NCBI GenBank assembly: GCA_031273645.1
Contig: JAISRM010000192.1
Location: 1 to 10,904 of the forward strand
Origin: Endomicrobium sp.
GTDB taxonomy: Bacteria > Elusimicrobiota > Endomicrobiia > Endomicrobiales > Endomicrobiaceae
Length of the DNA stretch: 10,904 bases
Direction: 5' to 3'
Numbering within the stretch: position 1 is the first letter of the stretch; each line of letters opens with the position of its first letter. Positions 5,881 through 10,904 of this stretch are shown piece after piece. The position numbers and the translations under genes were made by a program. The notes under the pieces are model-generated. The model had not been told where the DNA came from, searched no databases, and worked only from the letters and a program-made list of their open reading frames with translations.

Positions 5881-7989
5881 ATGACACAACAAACTAACGA
5901 CGCTTTGCTTGAAATAGGAACAGAAGAAATTCCGTATTCATATATAGAACCGGCTTTAAAGCAGATTCGGGAACTCTCCGAAAAATATTTTAAAAATTAC
6001 GGATTAGATTTTTTGTCGATTAAAACTTACGCTACGCCCAGAAGACTTGTTTTATACGTTAATAAACTGTCGTCAAAAAGCAAAGACGCGCAAGAAGAAC
6101 TTTTAGGACCGGCTTTAAAAGCCGCAAAAGACGCAAACGGTCTTTGGACGCAGGCTGCCGTCGGATTTGCCCAAAAATTCGGAGTTAATCCTGAGCAGCT
6201 TTTAGTAAAAAATACAGATAAAGGGGAACGTCTTTGTTTTGTTAAGACGGCAAAAGGCGAAAAAACAGAAAAACTGCTTTCCTTTATTTTTCCTGAAATA
6301 ATAAAAAATATTTATTTTCCAAAAACGATGGTTTGGGAAGAAAGCGGTTTTAAATTTGCAAGACCCGTCAGAAATATAATAGCTCTTTACGGCGGGAAAA
6401 TTATAAAATTCACAATAGCCGGCGTAAAATCTTCAAATTGGACAATAGGGCTTCATGCCGTCGATAAAAATAAAATAATAATAGATTTGCCGCAAAACTA
6501 TCTTGTAAAACTTAAGAATAAATCCGTCATAGCAGATCAAGATGAAAGGAAGACCGCCCTAAAAGCGTCGATAGACGAATCCGTTAAAAGCATAGGAAGC
6601 GTTATAGAAGACGACGGACTTGTTGACGAAGTAAATTATCTTGCGGAGTATCCCTCGGCGGTATTATGCGGGTTTGACGCAAAGTATCTTGAGCTTCCTT
6701 TTGAAGCTCTTACGGTTTGCATAAAGAAAAGCCAAAAATGTTTTGCCGTTTTAGATAAAAACGGGACGTTTTCAAATCATTTTGTCGATGTCAAAAACGG
6801 AACTTCGCAGTATCTTGAAATAGCGCGCGAGGGATATGAAAAAGTAGTTTCGGCGCGATTGTCGGACGCCGAATTTTTTTATAAAAACGATTTAAAAAAA
6901 GGTCTTGAAGGAAATGTTGAAAAACTTAAAGGCGTTGTTTTTCATAAAGACATCGGCACCGTATATGAAAAAAACGAACGCGTAAAAATATTGGCTTCTT
7001 TTATTAATGAAGTTTTTAGCGCAAATCTTAATGCGGCAATTTTAGAGAGAGCCGTGTTGTTGTCAAAGGCAGATTTGGTAAGCGAAATGGTTTTTGAATA
7101 CGGCGAACTTCAGGGCATTATGGGCAGAATTTACGCTCAAAAAGCCGGAGAACCAACAGATGTTTCCCAAGCTATAGAACAGCATTATTATCCTTTAAGC
7201 GCCGGAGGCAAATTGCCGCAAAATCAAACGGCTCTCGTAATTTCTATAGCTGATAAAATAGACACATTGGCGGCAAATTTTGCCATAGGTCTTGAGCCTT
7301 CGGGTTCGGCTGACCCGTACGGTTTAAGGCGCGCCGCTATAGGTCTTGTAAGGATGATAGTTGAAAAATTTCCGTCGGCGGAAATTTCGGGAGTTATTGA
7401 AAAATCTTTTTCATTAATGCCTGATAAAGTAAAAAGCAATCCGAAATTCGCGCAGGCGCAGCAAAGAATAGAAACTTTTCTTATACAAAGAATTGAAAGT
7501 CTGCTTGAGTTGCAGGGCTTTGTTTCAGACGAAGTAAAATCCGTTACGGATATTTTAAAAGTTTCCGGACTTAAAAATTTGGGGAATCTTTTTCCTAAGC
7601 TTGCCGCTTTAAAAAACGCTAAAACAAAAGGCGATTTTGCGCAAGTTGCTATGGTGTTTAAGAGAATTAACAATATAATATCTCAGGCGGGCAGGCAAAA
7701 TATAATCATACCCGCGCAGGTAAGCCAAGATTTGCTTTTAGAAGACGCCGAAAAAACTTTATACTCTTTGACACAAAGCGTTAAAACCGACGTTGACAAA
7801 TATTTGTCGTCAAACGAATACCCGTTAATTTTTGATAAAGCGCTTGAGATAAAACCTGCAATAGATTCTTTTTTTGAGAAAGTCATGGTAATGGATAAAG
7901 ACGAAAATATAAAGAAAAACAGATTTGCCGTCTTAAATTCAATCAAAAACATATTCGACGCTTTCATCGATTTTTCCGTTTTGCAATAA
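5881..7989 (+). CDS. glyS: Glycine--tRNA ligase beta subunit
   Basis: Beta subunit of the two-subunit glycyl-tRNA synthetase, which provides tRNA-Gly recognition and supports the alpha subunit. The 702 residues are normal for the family. Visible signatures are LLEIGTEEIP (9-18), the ATPRRL segment, MVWEESGFKFARPVRNI, FGA-type region ending YGELQGIMGRIYAQKAGEP, QHYYPLSAGGKLP, ADKIDTLAANFAIGLEPSGSADPYGLRRAAIGL (LRRAA at 482-486), and a C-terminal helical DALR-type anticodon-binding region to residue 702. AGGGTG (5870-5875) lies 5 nt before the ATG. It forms an operon with glyQ. Antisense open frames of 149 and 107 codons within it are coding shadows. It ends convergently with the glycosyltransferase gene pair. 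Confidence 0.97.
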   Translation: MTQQTNDALLEIGTEEIPYSYIEPALKQIRELSEKYFKNYGLDFLSIKTYATPRRLVLYVNKLSSKSKDAQEELLGPALKAAKDANGLWTQAAVGFAQKFGVNPEQLLVKNTDKGERLCFVKTAKGEKTEKLLSFIFPEIIKNIYFPKTMVWEESGFKFARPVRNIIALYGGKIIKFTIAGVKSSNWTIGLHAVDKNKIIIDLPQNYLVKLKNKSVIADQDERKTALKASIDESVKSIGSVIEDDGLVDEVNYLAEYPSAVLCGFDAKYLELPFEALTVCIKKSQKCFAVLDKNGTFSNHFVDVKNGTSQYLEIAREGYEKVVSARLSDAEFFYKNDLKKGLEGNVEKLKGVVFHKDIGTVYEKNERVKILASFINEVFSANLNAAILERAVLLSKADLVSEMVFEYGELQGIMGRIYAQKAGEPTDVSQAIEQHYYPLSAGGKLPQNQTALVISIADKIDTLAANFAIGLEPSGSADPYGLRRAAIGLVRMIVEKFPSAEISGVIEKSFSLMPDKVKSNPKFAQAQQRIETFLIQRIESLLELQGFVSDEVKSVTDILKVSGLKNLGNLFPKLAALKNAKTKGDFAQVAMVFKRINNIISQAGRQNIIIPAQVSQDLLLEDAEKTLYSLTQSVKTDVDKYLSSNEYPLIFDKALEIKPAIDSFFEKVMVMDKDENIKKNRFAVLNSIKNIFDAFIDFSVLQ

Positions 7990-8025
7990 AATGCGCTTTT
8001 AAACATTCCGCTAAAAAACTATAAA

Positions 8026-8126
8026 CAACAATCAACCCAGAGAAAATGGGAATAGCCGCCGCTGTCATTCCCGTGAAAACGGGAATCCATTTTTAATATT
8101 AATATAGTCTCTAACATTATTTCTTT
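8026..8126. repeat. Truncated REPIN copy with an upstream shared block
   Basis: A REP hairpin at 8064-8089 (GTCATTCCC-GT-GAAA-AC-GGGAATCCA) is followed by TTTTAATATTAATATAG, TCTCTAACATTATT and CTTTA. These match the left half of the 139-bp elements with small changes and a deletion of the central ATTGC dyad. The inverted right hairpin is missing. Upstream, CAACAATCAACCC (8026-8038) and GCCGCC (8055-8060) also occur in the same order at 10380-10411 before another decayed REP. Confidence 0.7.
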
Positions 8127-8165
8127 ACAGCCTTCGTCTGTTTTTATAAAACAGCCGAAGGCTGT
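8127..8165. terminator. Long bidirectional terminator-like hairpin between convergent genes
   Basis: ACAGCCTTCG (8127-8136) pairs perfectly with CGAAGGCTGT (8156-8165). After one T-C mismatch, CTGTTTT (8138-8144) pairs with AAAACAG (8148-8154) around a TAT loop. That gives 17 pairs in 39 nt. It is 7 bp from the stop of the minus-strand glycosyltransferase and 137 bp past the glyS stop, where a terminator for both operons is expected. The flanking T-tracts are short, so true Rho-independent action is uncertain. The left arm is a variant of the CAGACTTCGTCTG module of the REPIN elements. Confidence 0.6.
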
Positions 8166-8172
8166 TTGGCGT

Positions 8173-9054
8173 TTATAATTTTCCGTATTTGCCTGATAGG
8201 GCGTCTTTGAGACCGCGTAAAATGTATTTGAATTTTTTAAGTTTATCTTTTTCAAATAATAAGATTTTTGCCGCGCCGCCTAATGTTGCGCCAAAAAGCA
8301 CTCTTAAGGCTCTGCAGGGGTAGATAAATAAAAATTCCTTAAAGAAATAAAAGCCGTTGCGCGCTATATAGTATCGTCTGAAAGGCGGCTGGTTTGTTAT
8401 GTGAAAGCCCAACTTTTTTTGCGAATTTCCAAACTCGTGCAAAATAAAAACATTTTGCGCTTCATAATTTTTAAAACCTGCTTTTAAAACTCTGTAATAA
8501 AATTCTATATCTACATAGTCAATAAAAAGTTTTTCTTCAAACAGCCCTGTTTTTTCAAATACCGGCATTTTTACAAAATTGCCGGAAGTTACCATTAAAT
8601 TATTTTCTTTAAACGGTTCGCTTTCTGCGTCCCATTGGGTTAAATCTTGCATATTATTGACTAAAAAACCGCGTTCAATATATTTGCAGCCTAATACTGC
8701 GGCTGTTTCTTTTTTTTCATTAGGAAGGGCAGAGTAGAATTTTAGCATATTTGCAACTGTTTGCGGCGGAAGCTGGCTGTCTTGGTCAAGAGTTAAAAGC
8801 CAATCGCATTGGCGTTCTTTAGCATAAGCAACGCCTTTATTTAAAGCCCATGCAATACCCAAATTTTGCAGGCTTAAAATAAGTTTTAATTTTGCGTCTG
8901 TATTGGCGAGAGATTGTAATTTTGCAATTATAGAAGCATCTGAAGTGGCATTATCGACAATAACAATAAAATCAGCCTGTTCTTTTACAGATTCGTAACA
9001 TCTGAAAATTTTATCGCAATTGTAAGAAACAATTACTGCGCAAACAGTCATCAT
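8173..9054 (-). CDS. GT2 family glycosyltransferase, rhamnosyltransferase-like
   Basis: A 293-residue GT-A fold enzyme that transfers a sugar from a nucleotide donor in glycan assembly at the cytoplasmic side of the inner membrane. The order of motifs is typical: VCAVIVSYN (4-12), IVIVDNATSD (30-39), NLGIAWALNKG (64-74) and the metal-binding LTLDQDS (87-93), with DQD as the DxD. TLDQDS is characteristic of dTDP-rhamnosyltransferases in this family; the donor is inferred from that alone. A later FIDYVDIEFYYR segment fits the usual acidic motif, and a basic and hydrophobic C-terminus could associate with the membrane. The start overlaps the upstream GT9 stop as ATGA, with GGAG just upstream. 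A second Met follows immediately and could be the true start. Confidence 0.9.
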   Translation of the reverse strand: MMTVCAVIVSYNCDKIFRCYESVKEQADFIVIVDNATSDASIIAKLQSLANTDAKLKLILSLQNLGIAWALNKGVAYAKERQCDWLLTLDQDSQLPPQTVANMLKFYSALPNEKKETAAVLGCKYIERGFLVNNMQDLTQWDAESEPFKENNLMVTSGNFVKMPVFEKTGLFEEKLFIDYVDIEFYYRVLKAGFKNYEAQNVFILHEFGNSQKKLGFHITNQPPFRRYYIARNGFYFFKEFLFIYPCRALRVLFGATLGGAAKILLFEKDKLKKFKYILRGLKDALSGKYGKL

Positions 9055-10157
9055 TTTTGCTCCAAAATTTTAATAGCAGCTTGTATAACTTCTTGTGGTT
9101 TAATCATTTCCATACATTTTGGATTATCGCCGTAAGGGCATTTCTTTTTCTCAAAAGCTAAGGCATACATGCAAGGCGAACATTCAATGCCTGTATAAAA
9201 AGATATATTATTTGGCGACATCGGTATTGATGCATTTGGCGCAGTCATACCAAAAAACGTTATCATTTTTAATTTTGTTAAGGCGGCAATATGGGATAGT
9301 CCTGTATCGACGGAAATCAATAAATCAATCTTTGTAAAGAAATCTTTTAATTCAAGAAGGGAAGTTTTTCCGCACATATTAATTATTTTAATGCCGTGAA
9401 GCGTTAAGATAAATTCATCGGCATAATCGGCTTGCTCTTTGCCGCCTACAATAAAAAATTCAACGTCAAAAGTTTCAGATATTTTTTTAATAGTTTCTGC
9501 AAAATATTGCGCCGGCCATTTATTTTTTGCAGTTTTTATTCCCTGCATGCATACAGCTATTTTTTTTGGCGTTTTTGACGGCGATTTTACATATGAACTT
9601 TTTAAATTTGGTATAACGGGTAAAGAAATATTTGAAGTGCCAAAATAAGCTCTTACTAATATCTGAAATCTTTCAGAATAGTGAATAAAGTCTGCTTCTT
9701 TGTGTGTCTCTACCGGCGACAATATAGATTGTTTGGCAAATTTTGTTAGAATTTGTTTTTCTCTGCTTACAACGTTGTATCCGCAACATTCATATATGGA
9801 ATAAACTAATTTTTTGATTTTTAAAAATAATGATAATTTGATAAATAACTCAAAAGGACTAAATAAAAAACATACATCAAAAGTGTTTTTGCGCAAAATG
9901 AAAATAGATTTAAAAAATAAAAAAAATCTATAAAAAATTTTTATGTAAATATTAGATGATTCAAAAAGAGCATTGTCATAGACATAACAGTTATTAAAAA
10001 TCGGATTATTTTTTACAAATTCAATTAAATTTTTAGGAATAATAACTGTTATTGCAACTGACGGTTCTTGTTTTTTTATAAGCGCCACGGCGGAAGTAAC
10101 CCATATAAAATCGCCGATATGCGCCCTTGGAATAATTAAAATTTTTTTATTTTGCAT
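9051..10157 (-). CDS. GT9 family glycosyltransferase (ADP-heptose:LPS heptosyltransferase-like)
   Basis: A 368-residue GT-B enzyme of the heptosyltransferase family, which adds heptose or a related sugar to the LPS core at the cytoplasmic face. The N-terminus KKILIIPRAHIGDFIWVTSAV carries the IGD motif (14-16). The C-terminal domain has the VGG loop and MCGKTSLLEL, ISVDTGLSHIAAL (DTG 284-286, His289) and FFGMTAPNASIP. Four cysteines (326, 329, 340, 348) near the end follow the C-x2-C...C...C pattern seen in many GT9 proteins. The ATG at 10157 is preferred over an in-frame TTG at 10169, because it gives the standard N-terminus. Neither has a clear ribosome site. The middle (about 66-120) is unusually aromatic and AT-rich, with many Phe, Ile and Lys residues. 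Heptose specificity is inferred. Confidence 0.88.
   Translation of the reverse strand: MQNKKILIIPRAHIGDFIWVTSAVALIKKQEPSVAITVIIPKNLIEFVKNNPIFNNCYVYDNALFESSNIYIKIFYRFFLFFKSIFILRKNTFDVCFLFSPFELFIKLSLFLKIKKLVYSIYECCGYNVVSREKQILTKFAKQSILSPVETHKEADFIHYSERFQILVRAYFGTSNISLPVIPNLKSSYVKSPSKTPKKIAVCMQGIKTAKNKWPAQYFAETIKKISETFDVEFFIVGGKEQADYADEFILTLHGIKIINMCGKTSLLELKDFFTKIDLLISVDTGLSHIAALTKLKMITFFGMTAPNASIPMSPNNISFYTGIECSPCMYALAFEKKKCPYGDNPKCMEMIKPQEVIQAAIKILEQK
9060..9063 (-). promoter_or_regulatory. Ribosome binding site GGAG for the GT2 gene
   Basis: On the minus strand GGAG lies 5 nt before the first ATG and 8 nt before the second. It is inside the end of the GT9 coding sequence, so the two genes are likely translationally coupled on one mRNA. 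Confidence 0.65.
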
Positions 10158-10187
10158 AAGTAAATTCAATTTTTTAACTTTAACATC

Positions 10188-10265
10188 TTAAAAAAGCTGC
10201 GATACGGGCATATTAAAAAAATCTTCAGCGCGCTGCTTTATTATTTTGATATCTGTTCTTTCCAT
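10188..10265 (-). CDS. 25-codon small ORF or gene remnant, HEPN-like N-terminus
   Basis: The frame reads MERTDIKIIKQRAEDFF and then a short tail ending in QLF and a TAA. The charged opening with KxRAEdFf resembles the first helix of HEPN-domain proteins (often written as ER-D-K-LKERAEEFL), but the family's later helices are absent. It could be the truncated start of a HEPN gene, a short leader peptide for the GT9 operon (the stop is 30 bp before the GT9 ATG), or chance. There is no good ribosome site. Codons look like those of neighbouring genes. The assignment is speculative. Confidence 0.3.
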   Translation of the reverse strand: MERTDIKIIKQRAEDFFNMPVSQLF

Positions 10266-10290
10266 AATTATTTTTACTCAGTGTATCAGG

Positions 10291-10307
10291 AATAATATGA
10301 TATTATT
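10291..10307. promoter_or_regulatory. 17-bp perfect AT palindrome (operator-like)
   Basis: AATAATATGATATTATT is two 8-bp arms around a single G. It lies 25 bp upstream of the small minus-strand ORF and about 130 bp upstream of the GT9 start, a plausible site for a dimeric regulator. AT-only palindromes also arise by chance in AT-rich DNA, so the regulatory reading is inference. Confidence 0.3.
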
Positions 10308-10379
10308 TTATCGTCCGAAAGTTCAATAGTTATTTCAATCTTAGATTCGCAATTCGCAATAGATTGTATTTATCTTGGT

Positions 10380-10446
10380 CAACAATCAACCCGCTGAACG
10401 CAGTCGCCGCCTCTCGTTGTAATTATATCGAAAGAGTGAATCCAAG
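10380..10446. repeat. Decayed REP hairpin with upstream shared block
   Basis: CAACAATCAACCC (10380-10392) and GCCGCC (10406-10411) precede a degenerate REP at 10419-10446. Its right part CGAAAGAGTGAATCCAAG differs at two positions from the intact form, while the left arm is heavily mutated. I count 21 of 28 matches overall. The same block order occurs at 8026-8089. Confidence 0.45.
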
Positions 10447-10481
10447 TTACATGACGGTGTTGATAGATTAACGGATTAACA

Positions 10482-10554
10482 TGGATTCCCACCCGATAAA
10501 AACACTCGAGTCAGGCTGCTTGGGAAGAAAGAATATTAAAAACACAGGAATGAC
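10482..10554 (-). repeat. Second repeat family, copy B
   Basis: Read on the minus strand it starts GTCATTCCTGTG and continues TTTTTAATATT, CCCAAGCAGCCTG, ACTCGAGTGTTTTTATCGGG and TGGGAATCCA. Its two ends are the two arms of the 26-bp REP hairpin, here 73 bp from end to end. It shares ACTCGAGTGT and TATCGGGTGGGA with copy A at 2929-3000. Confidence 0.68.
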
Positions 10555-10586
10555 AAGCTAAACAAAACAGAACGGGCTGTCAATCT

Positions 10587-10667
10587 CAGACGAAGTCTGC
10601 CCCGCCTGATAGAAACATTTTGGCGCAGGCTGCTTGGGGAAAAAATATTAACAATTTCGGGGATGAC
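10587..10667 (-). repeat. Second repeat family, copy C
   Basis: Read on the minus strand it starts GTCATCCCCG and continues TTAATATTTTTTCCCC, AAGCAGCCTGCGCC, GTTTCTATCAGGCGGGG and ends in the perfect mini-hairpin CAGACTTCGTCTG (10587-10599 on the plus strand as CAGACGAAGTCTG). It shares CCCAAGCAGCCTG with copy B and the terminal mini-hairpin with copy A. Confidence 0.68.
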
Positions 10668-10708
10668 AAAAACAACAGAAACAAAAAATAAATATGGAAG
10701 CGCTTGCT

Positions 10709-10738
10709 GTCATCAATTCCCGCGAAAGAGGGAATCAA
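10709..10738. repeat. Decayed solo REP hairpin
   Basis: GTC, an extra ATCA, then ATTCCCGC-GAAA-GAGGGAAT and CAA. It is a REP with a 4-base insertion in the left flank, one stem mismatch and one flank change. Confidence 0.7.
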
Positions 10739-10786
10739 TGTTTTGCTTTTTAAGAGAGAGAGGGATGGGAGTTGTAAATCTTTTTC

Positions 10787-10904
10787 TTACCGTTGTAGAA
10801 AGTGAGCGATAAAGTATAATCTTAAAGCCCTGAGTTTGATGAATAGACCTCTCTTAAGTTTTAAAATTGCAAAAAAAGAAAATTTGGGAATAAAGTATAA
10901 CCTT
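10787..10904 (-). other. Open minus-strand frame at the right edge (possible 3' end of a gene)
   Basis: The frame is open from the edge for 38 codons to a TAA (10787-10789). It is rich in Leu, Phe, Arg and Lys and contains RLYFI twice, 27 residues apart, because of the direct repeat at 10809-10823 and 10890-10904. I recognise no family. It may be chance in AT-rich DNA. On the other strand both repeats contain a TATAAT/TATAAC hexamer, and TTGTAG-16 bp-TATAAT (10793-10820) would suit a promoter reading rightward. Confidence 0.2.

Larger units (their letters stand above)
10266..10904. other. Second noncoding repeat island at the right end
   Basis: About 640 bp without a secure gene. It holds a 17-bp palindrome, a tandem ATTCGCA pair (10345-10358), two decayed REP hairpins, two members of the second repeat family on the minus strand, and a 15-bp direct repeat near the edge. 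The repeats here are more diverged than those at 2704-3184, so this island looks older. Confidence 0.7.

Noticed and set aside
7224..7673. 149-codon antisense frame inside glyS
   Set aside because: glyS is a clear, conserved gene in the other direction; the antisense frame has no recognisable motif or ribosome site.
7683..8006. 107-codon antisense frame over the glyS 3' end
   Set aside because: Shadow of glyS codon bias; no family features.
8019..8255. 78-codon minus-strand frame over the convergent junction
   Set aside because: Overlaps the end of the GT2 gene in another frame and reads through the REP (SRFHGNDSGG), so it is a repeat artefact.
9119..9648. Plus-strand frames of 72 and 69 codons opposite the GT9 gene
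   Set aside because: Antisense shadows of a gene with clear GT9 motifs.
1..10904. tRNA, rRNA or T-box leader upstream of the synthetase genes
   Set aside because: The glyQ leader is only 45 bp and no tRNA-like fold or T-box sequence was seen; the thrS leader is outside the window.

Overview
This is an AT-rich window from a Gram-negative bacterium. It combines aminoacyl-tRNA synthetase genes (thrS, glyQ, glyS) with cell-surface glycan genes and an unusually dense set of short palindromic repeats. A heptosyltransferase-type GT9, an O-antigen ligase/polymerase-type membrane protein and the two-subunit glycyl-tRNA synthetase fit a didermic bacterium. The overall look (AT-rich, A/T-ending codons, intergenic islands of short palindromes) would suit an Elusimicrobiota/Endomicrobium-like genome. 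That placement is a low-confidence impression, because no 16S rRNA or marker comparison is possible here.

Layout, left to right. The 3' part of thrS (1-1147, +) is followed with no gap by a polytopic Wzy_C/O-antigen-ligase-like protein with a TPR-like tail (1148-2680, +). Next comes a 559-bp repeat island (2681-3239) holding two near-identical 139-bp elements. Each element is bounded by inverted 26-bp hairpins (REPIN/MITE-like). The island also has one solo hairpin and one member of a second repeat family. A second polytopic protein follows, GT-C/TMTC-like with C-terminal TPRs (3240-4961, +), and it carries one of the hairpins in frame inside its coding sequence. glyQ (5007-5849, +) and glyS (5881-7989, +) form a tight pair. 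A convergent junction (7990-8172) contains a truncated copy of the 139-bp element that runs into a long terminator-like hairpin. On the minus strand, a GT9 heptosyltransferase-like gene (9051-10157) overlaps a GT2 rhamnosyltransferase-like gene (8173-9054) by 4 bases (ATGA). Upstream of them lie a 25-codon HEPN-like small ORF or gene remnant (10188-10265) and a second repeat island (10266-10904).

How the parts relate. The four glycan genes plausibly act in building, polymerising or transferring a surface glycan (LPS/O-antigen or protein glycan). GT9 and GT2 would add sugars at the cytoplasmic face, and the two membrane proteins would use lipid-linked sugars at the outer face of the inner membrane. 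The synthetases are housekeeping genes that share the neighbourhood and probably some transcripts.

The most notable signal is the repeat system. The 26-bp hairpin (arms GTCATTCCC and GGGAATCCA) occurs alone, as inverted pairs, inside a gene, at a terminator and in decayed forms. Its stem shows paired compensatory substitutions around a mostly GAAA loop. No mobilising transposase (RAYT/Y1 type) is present in the window.
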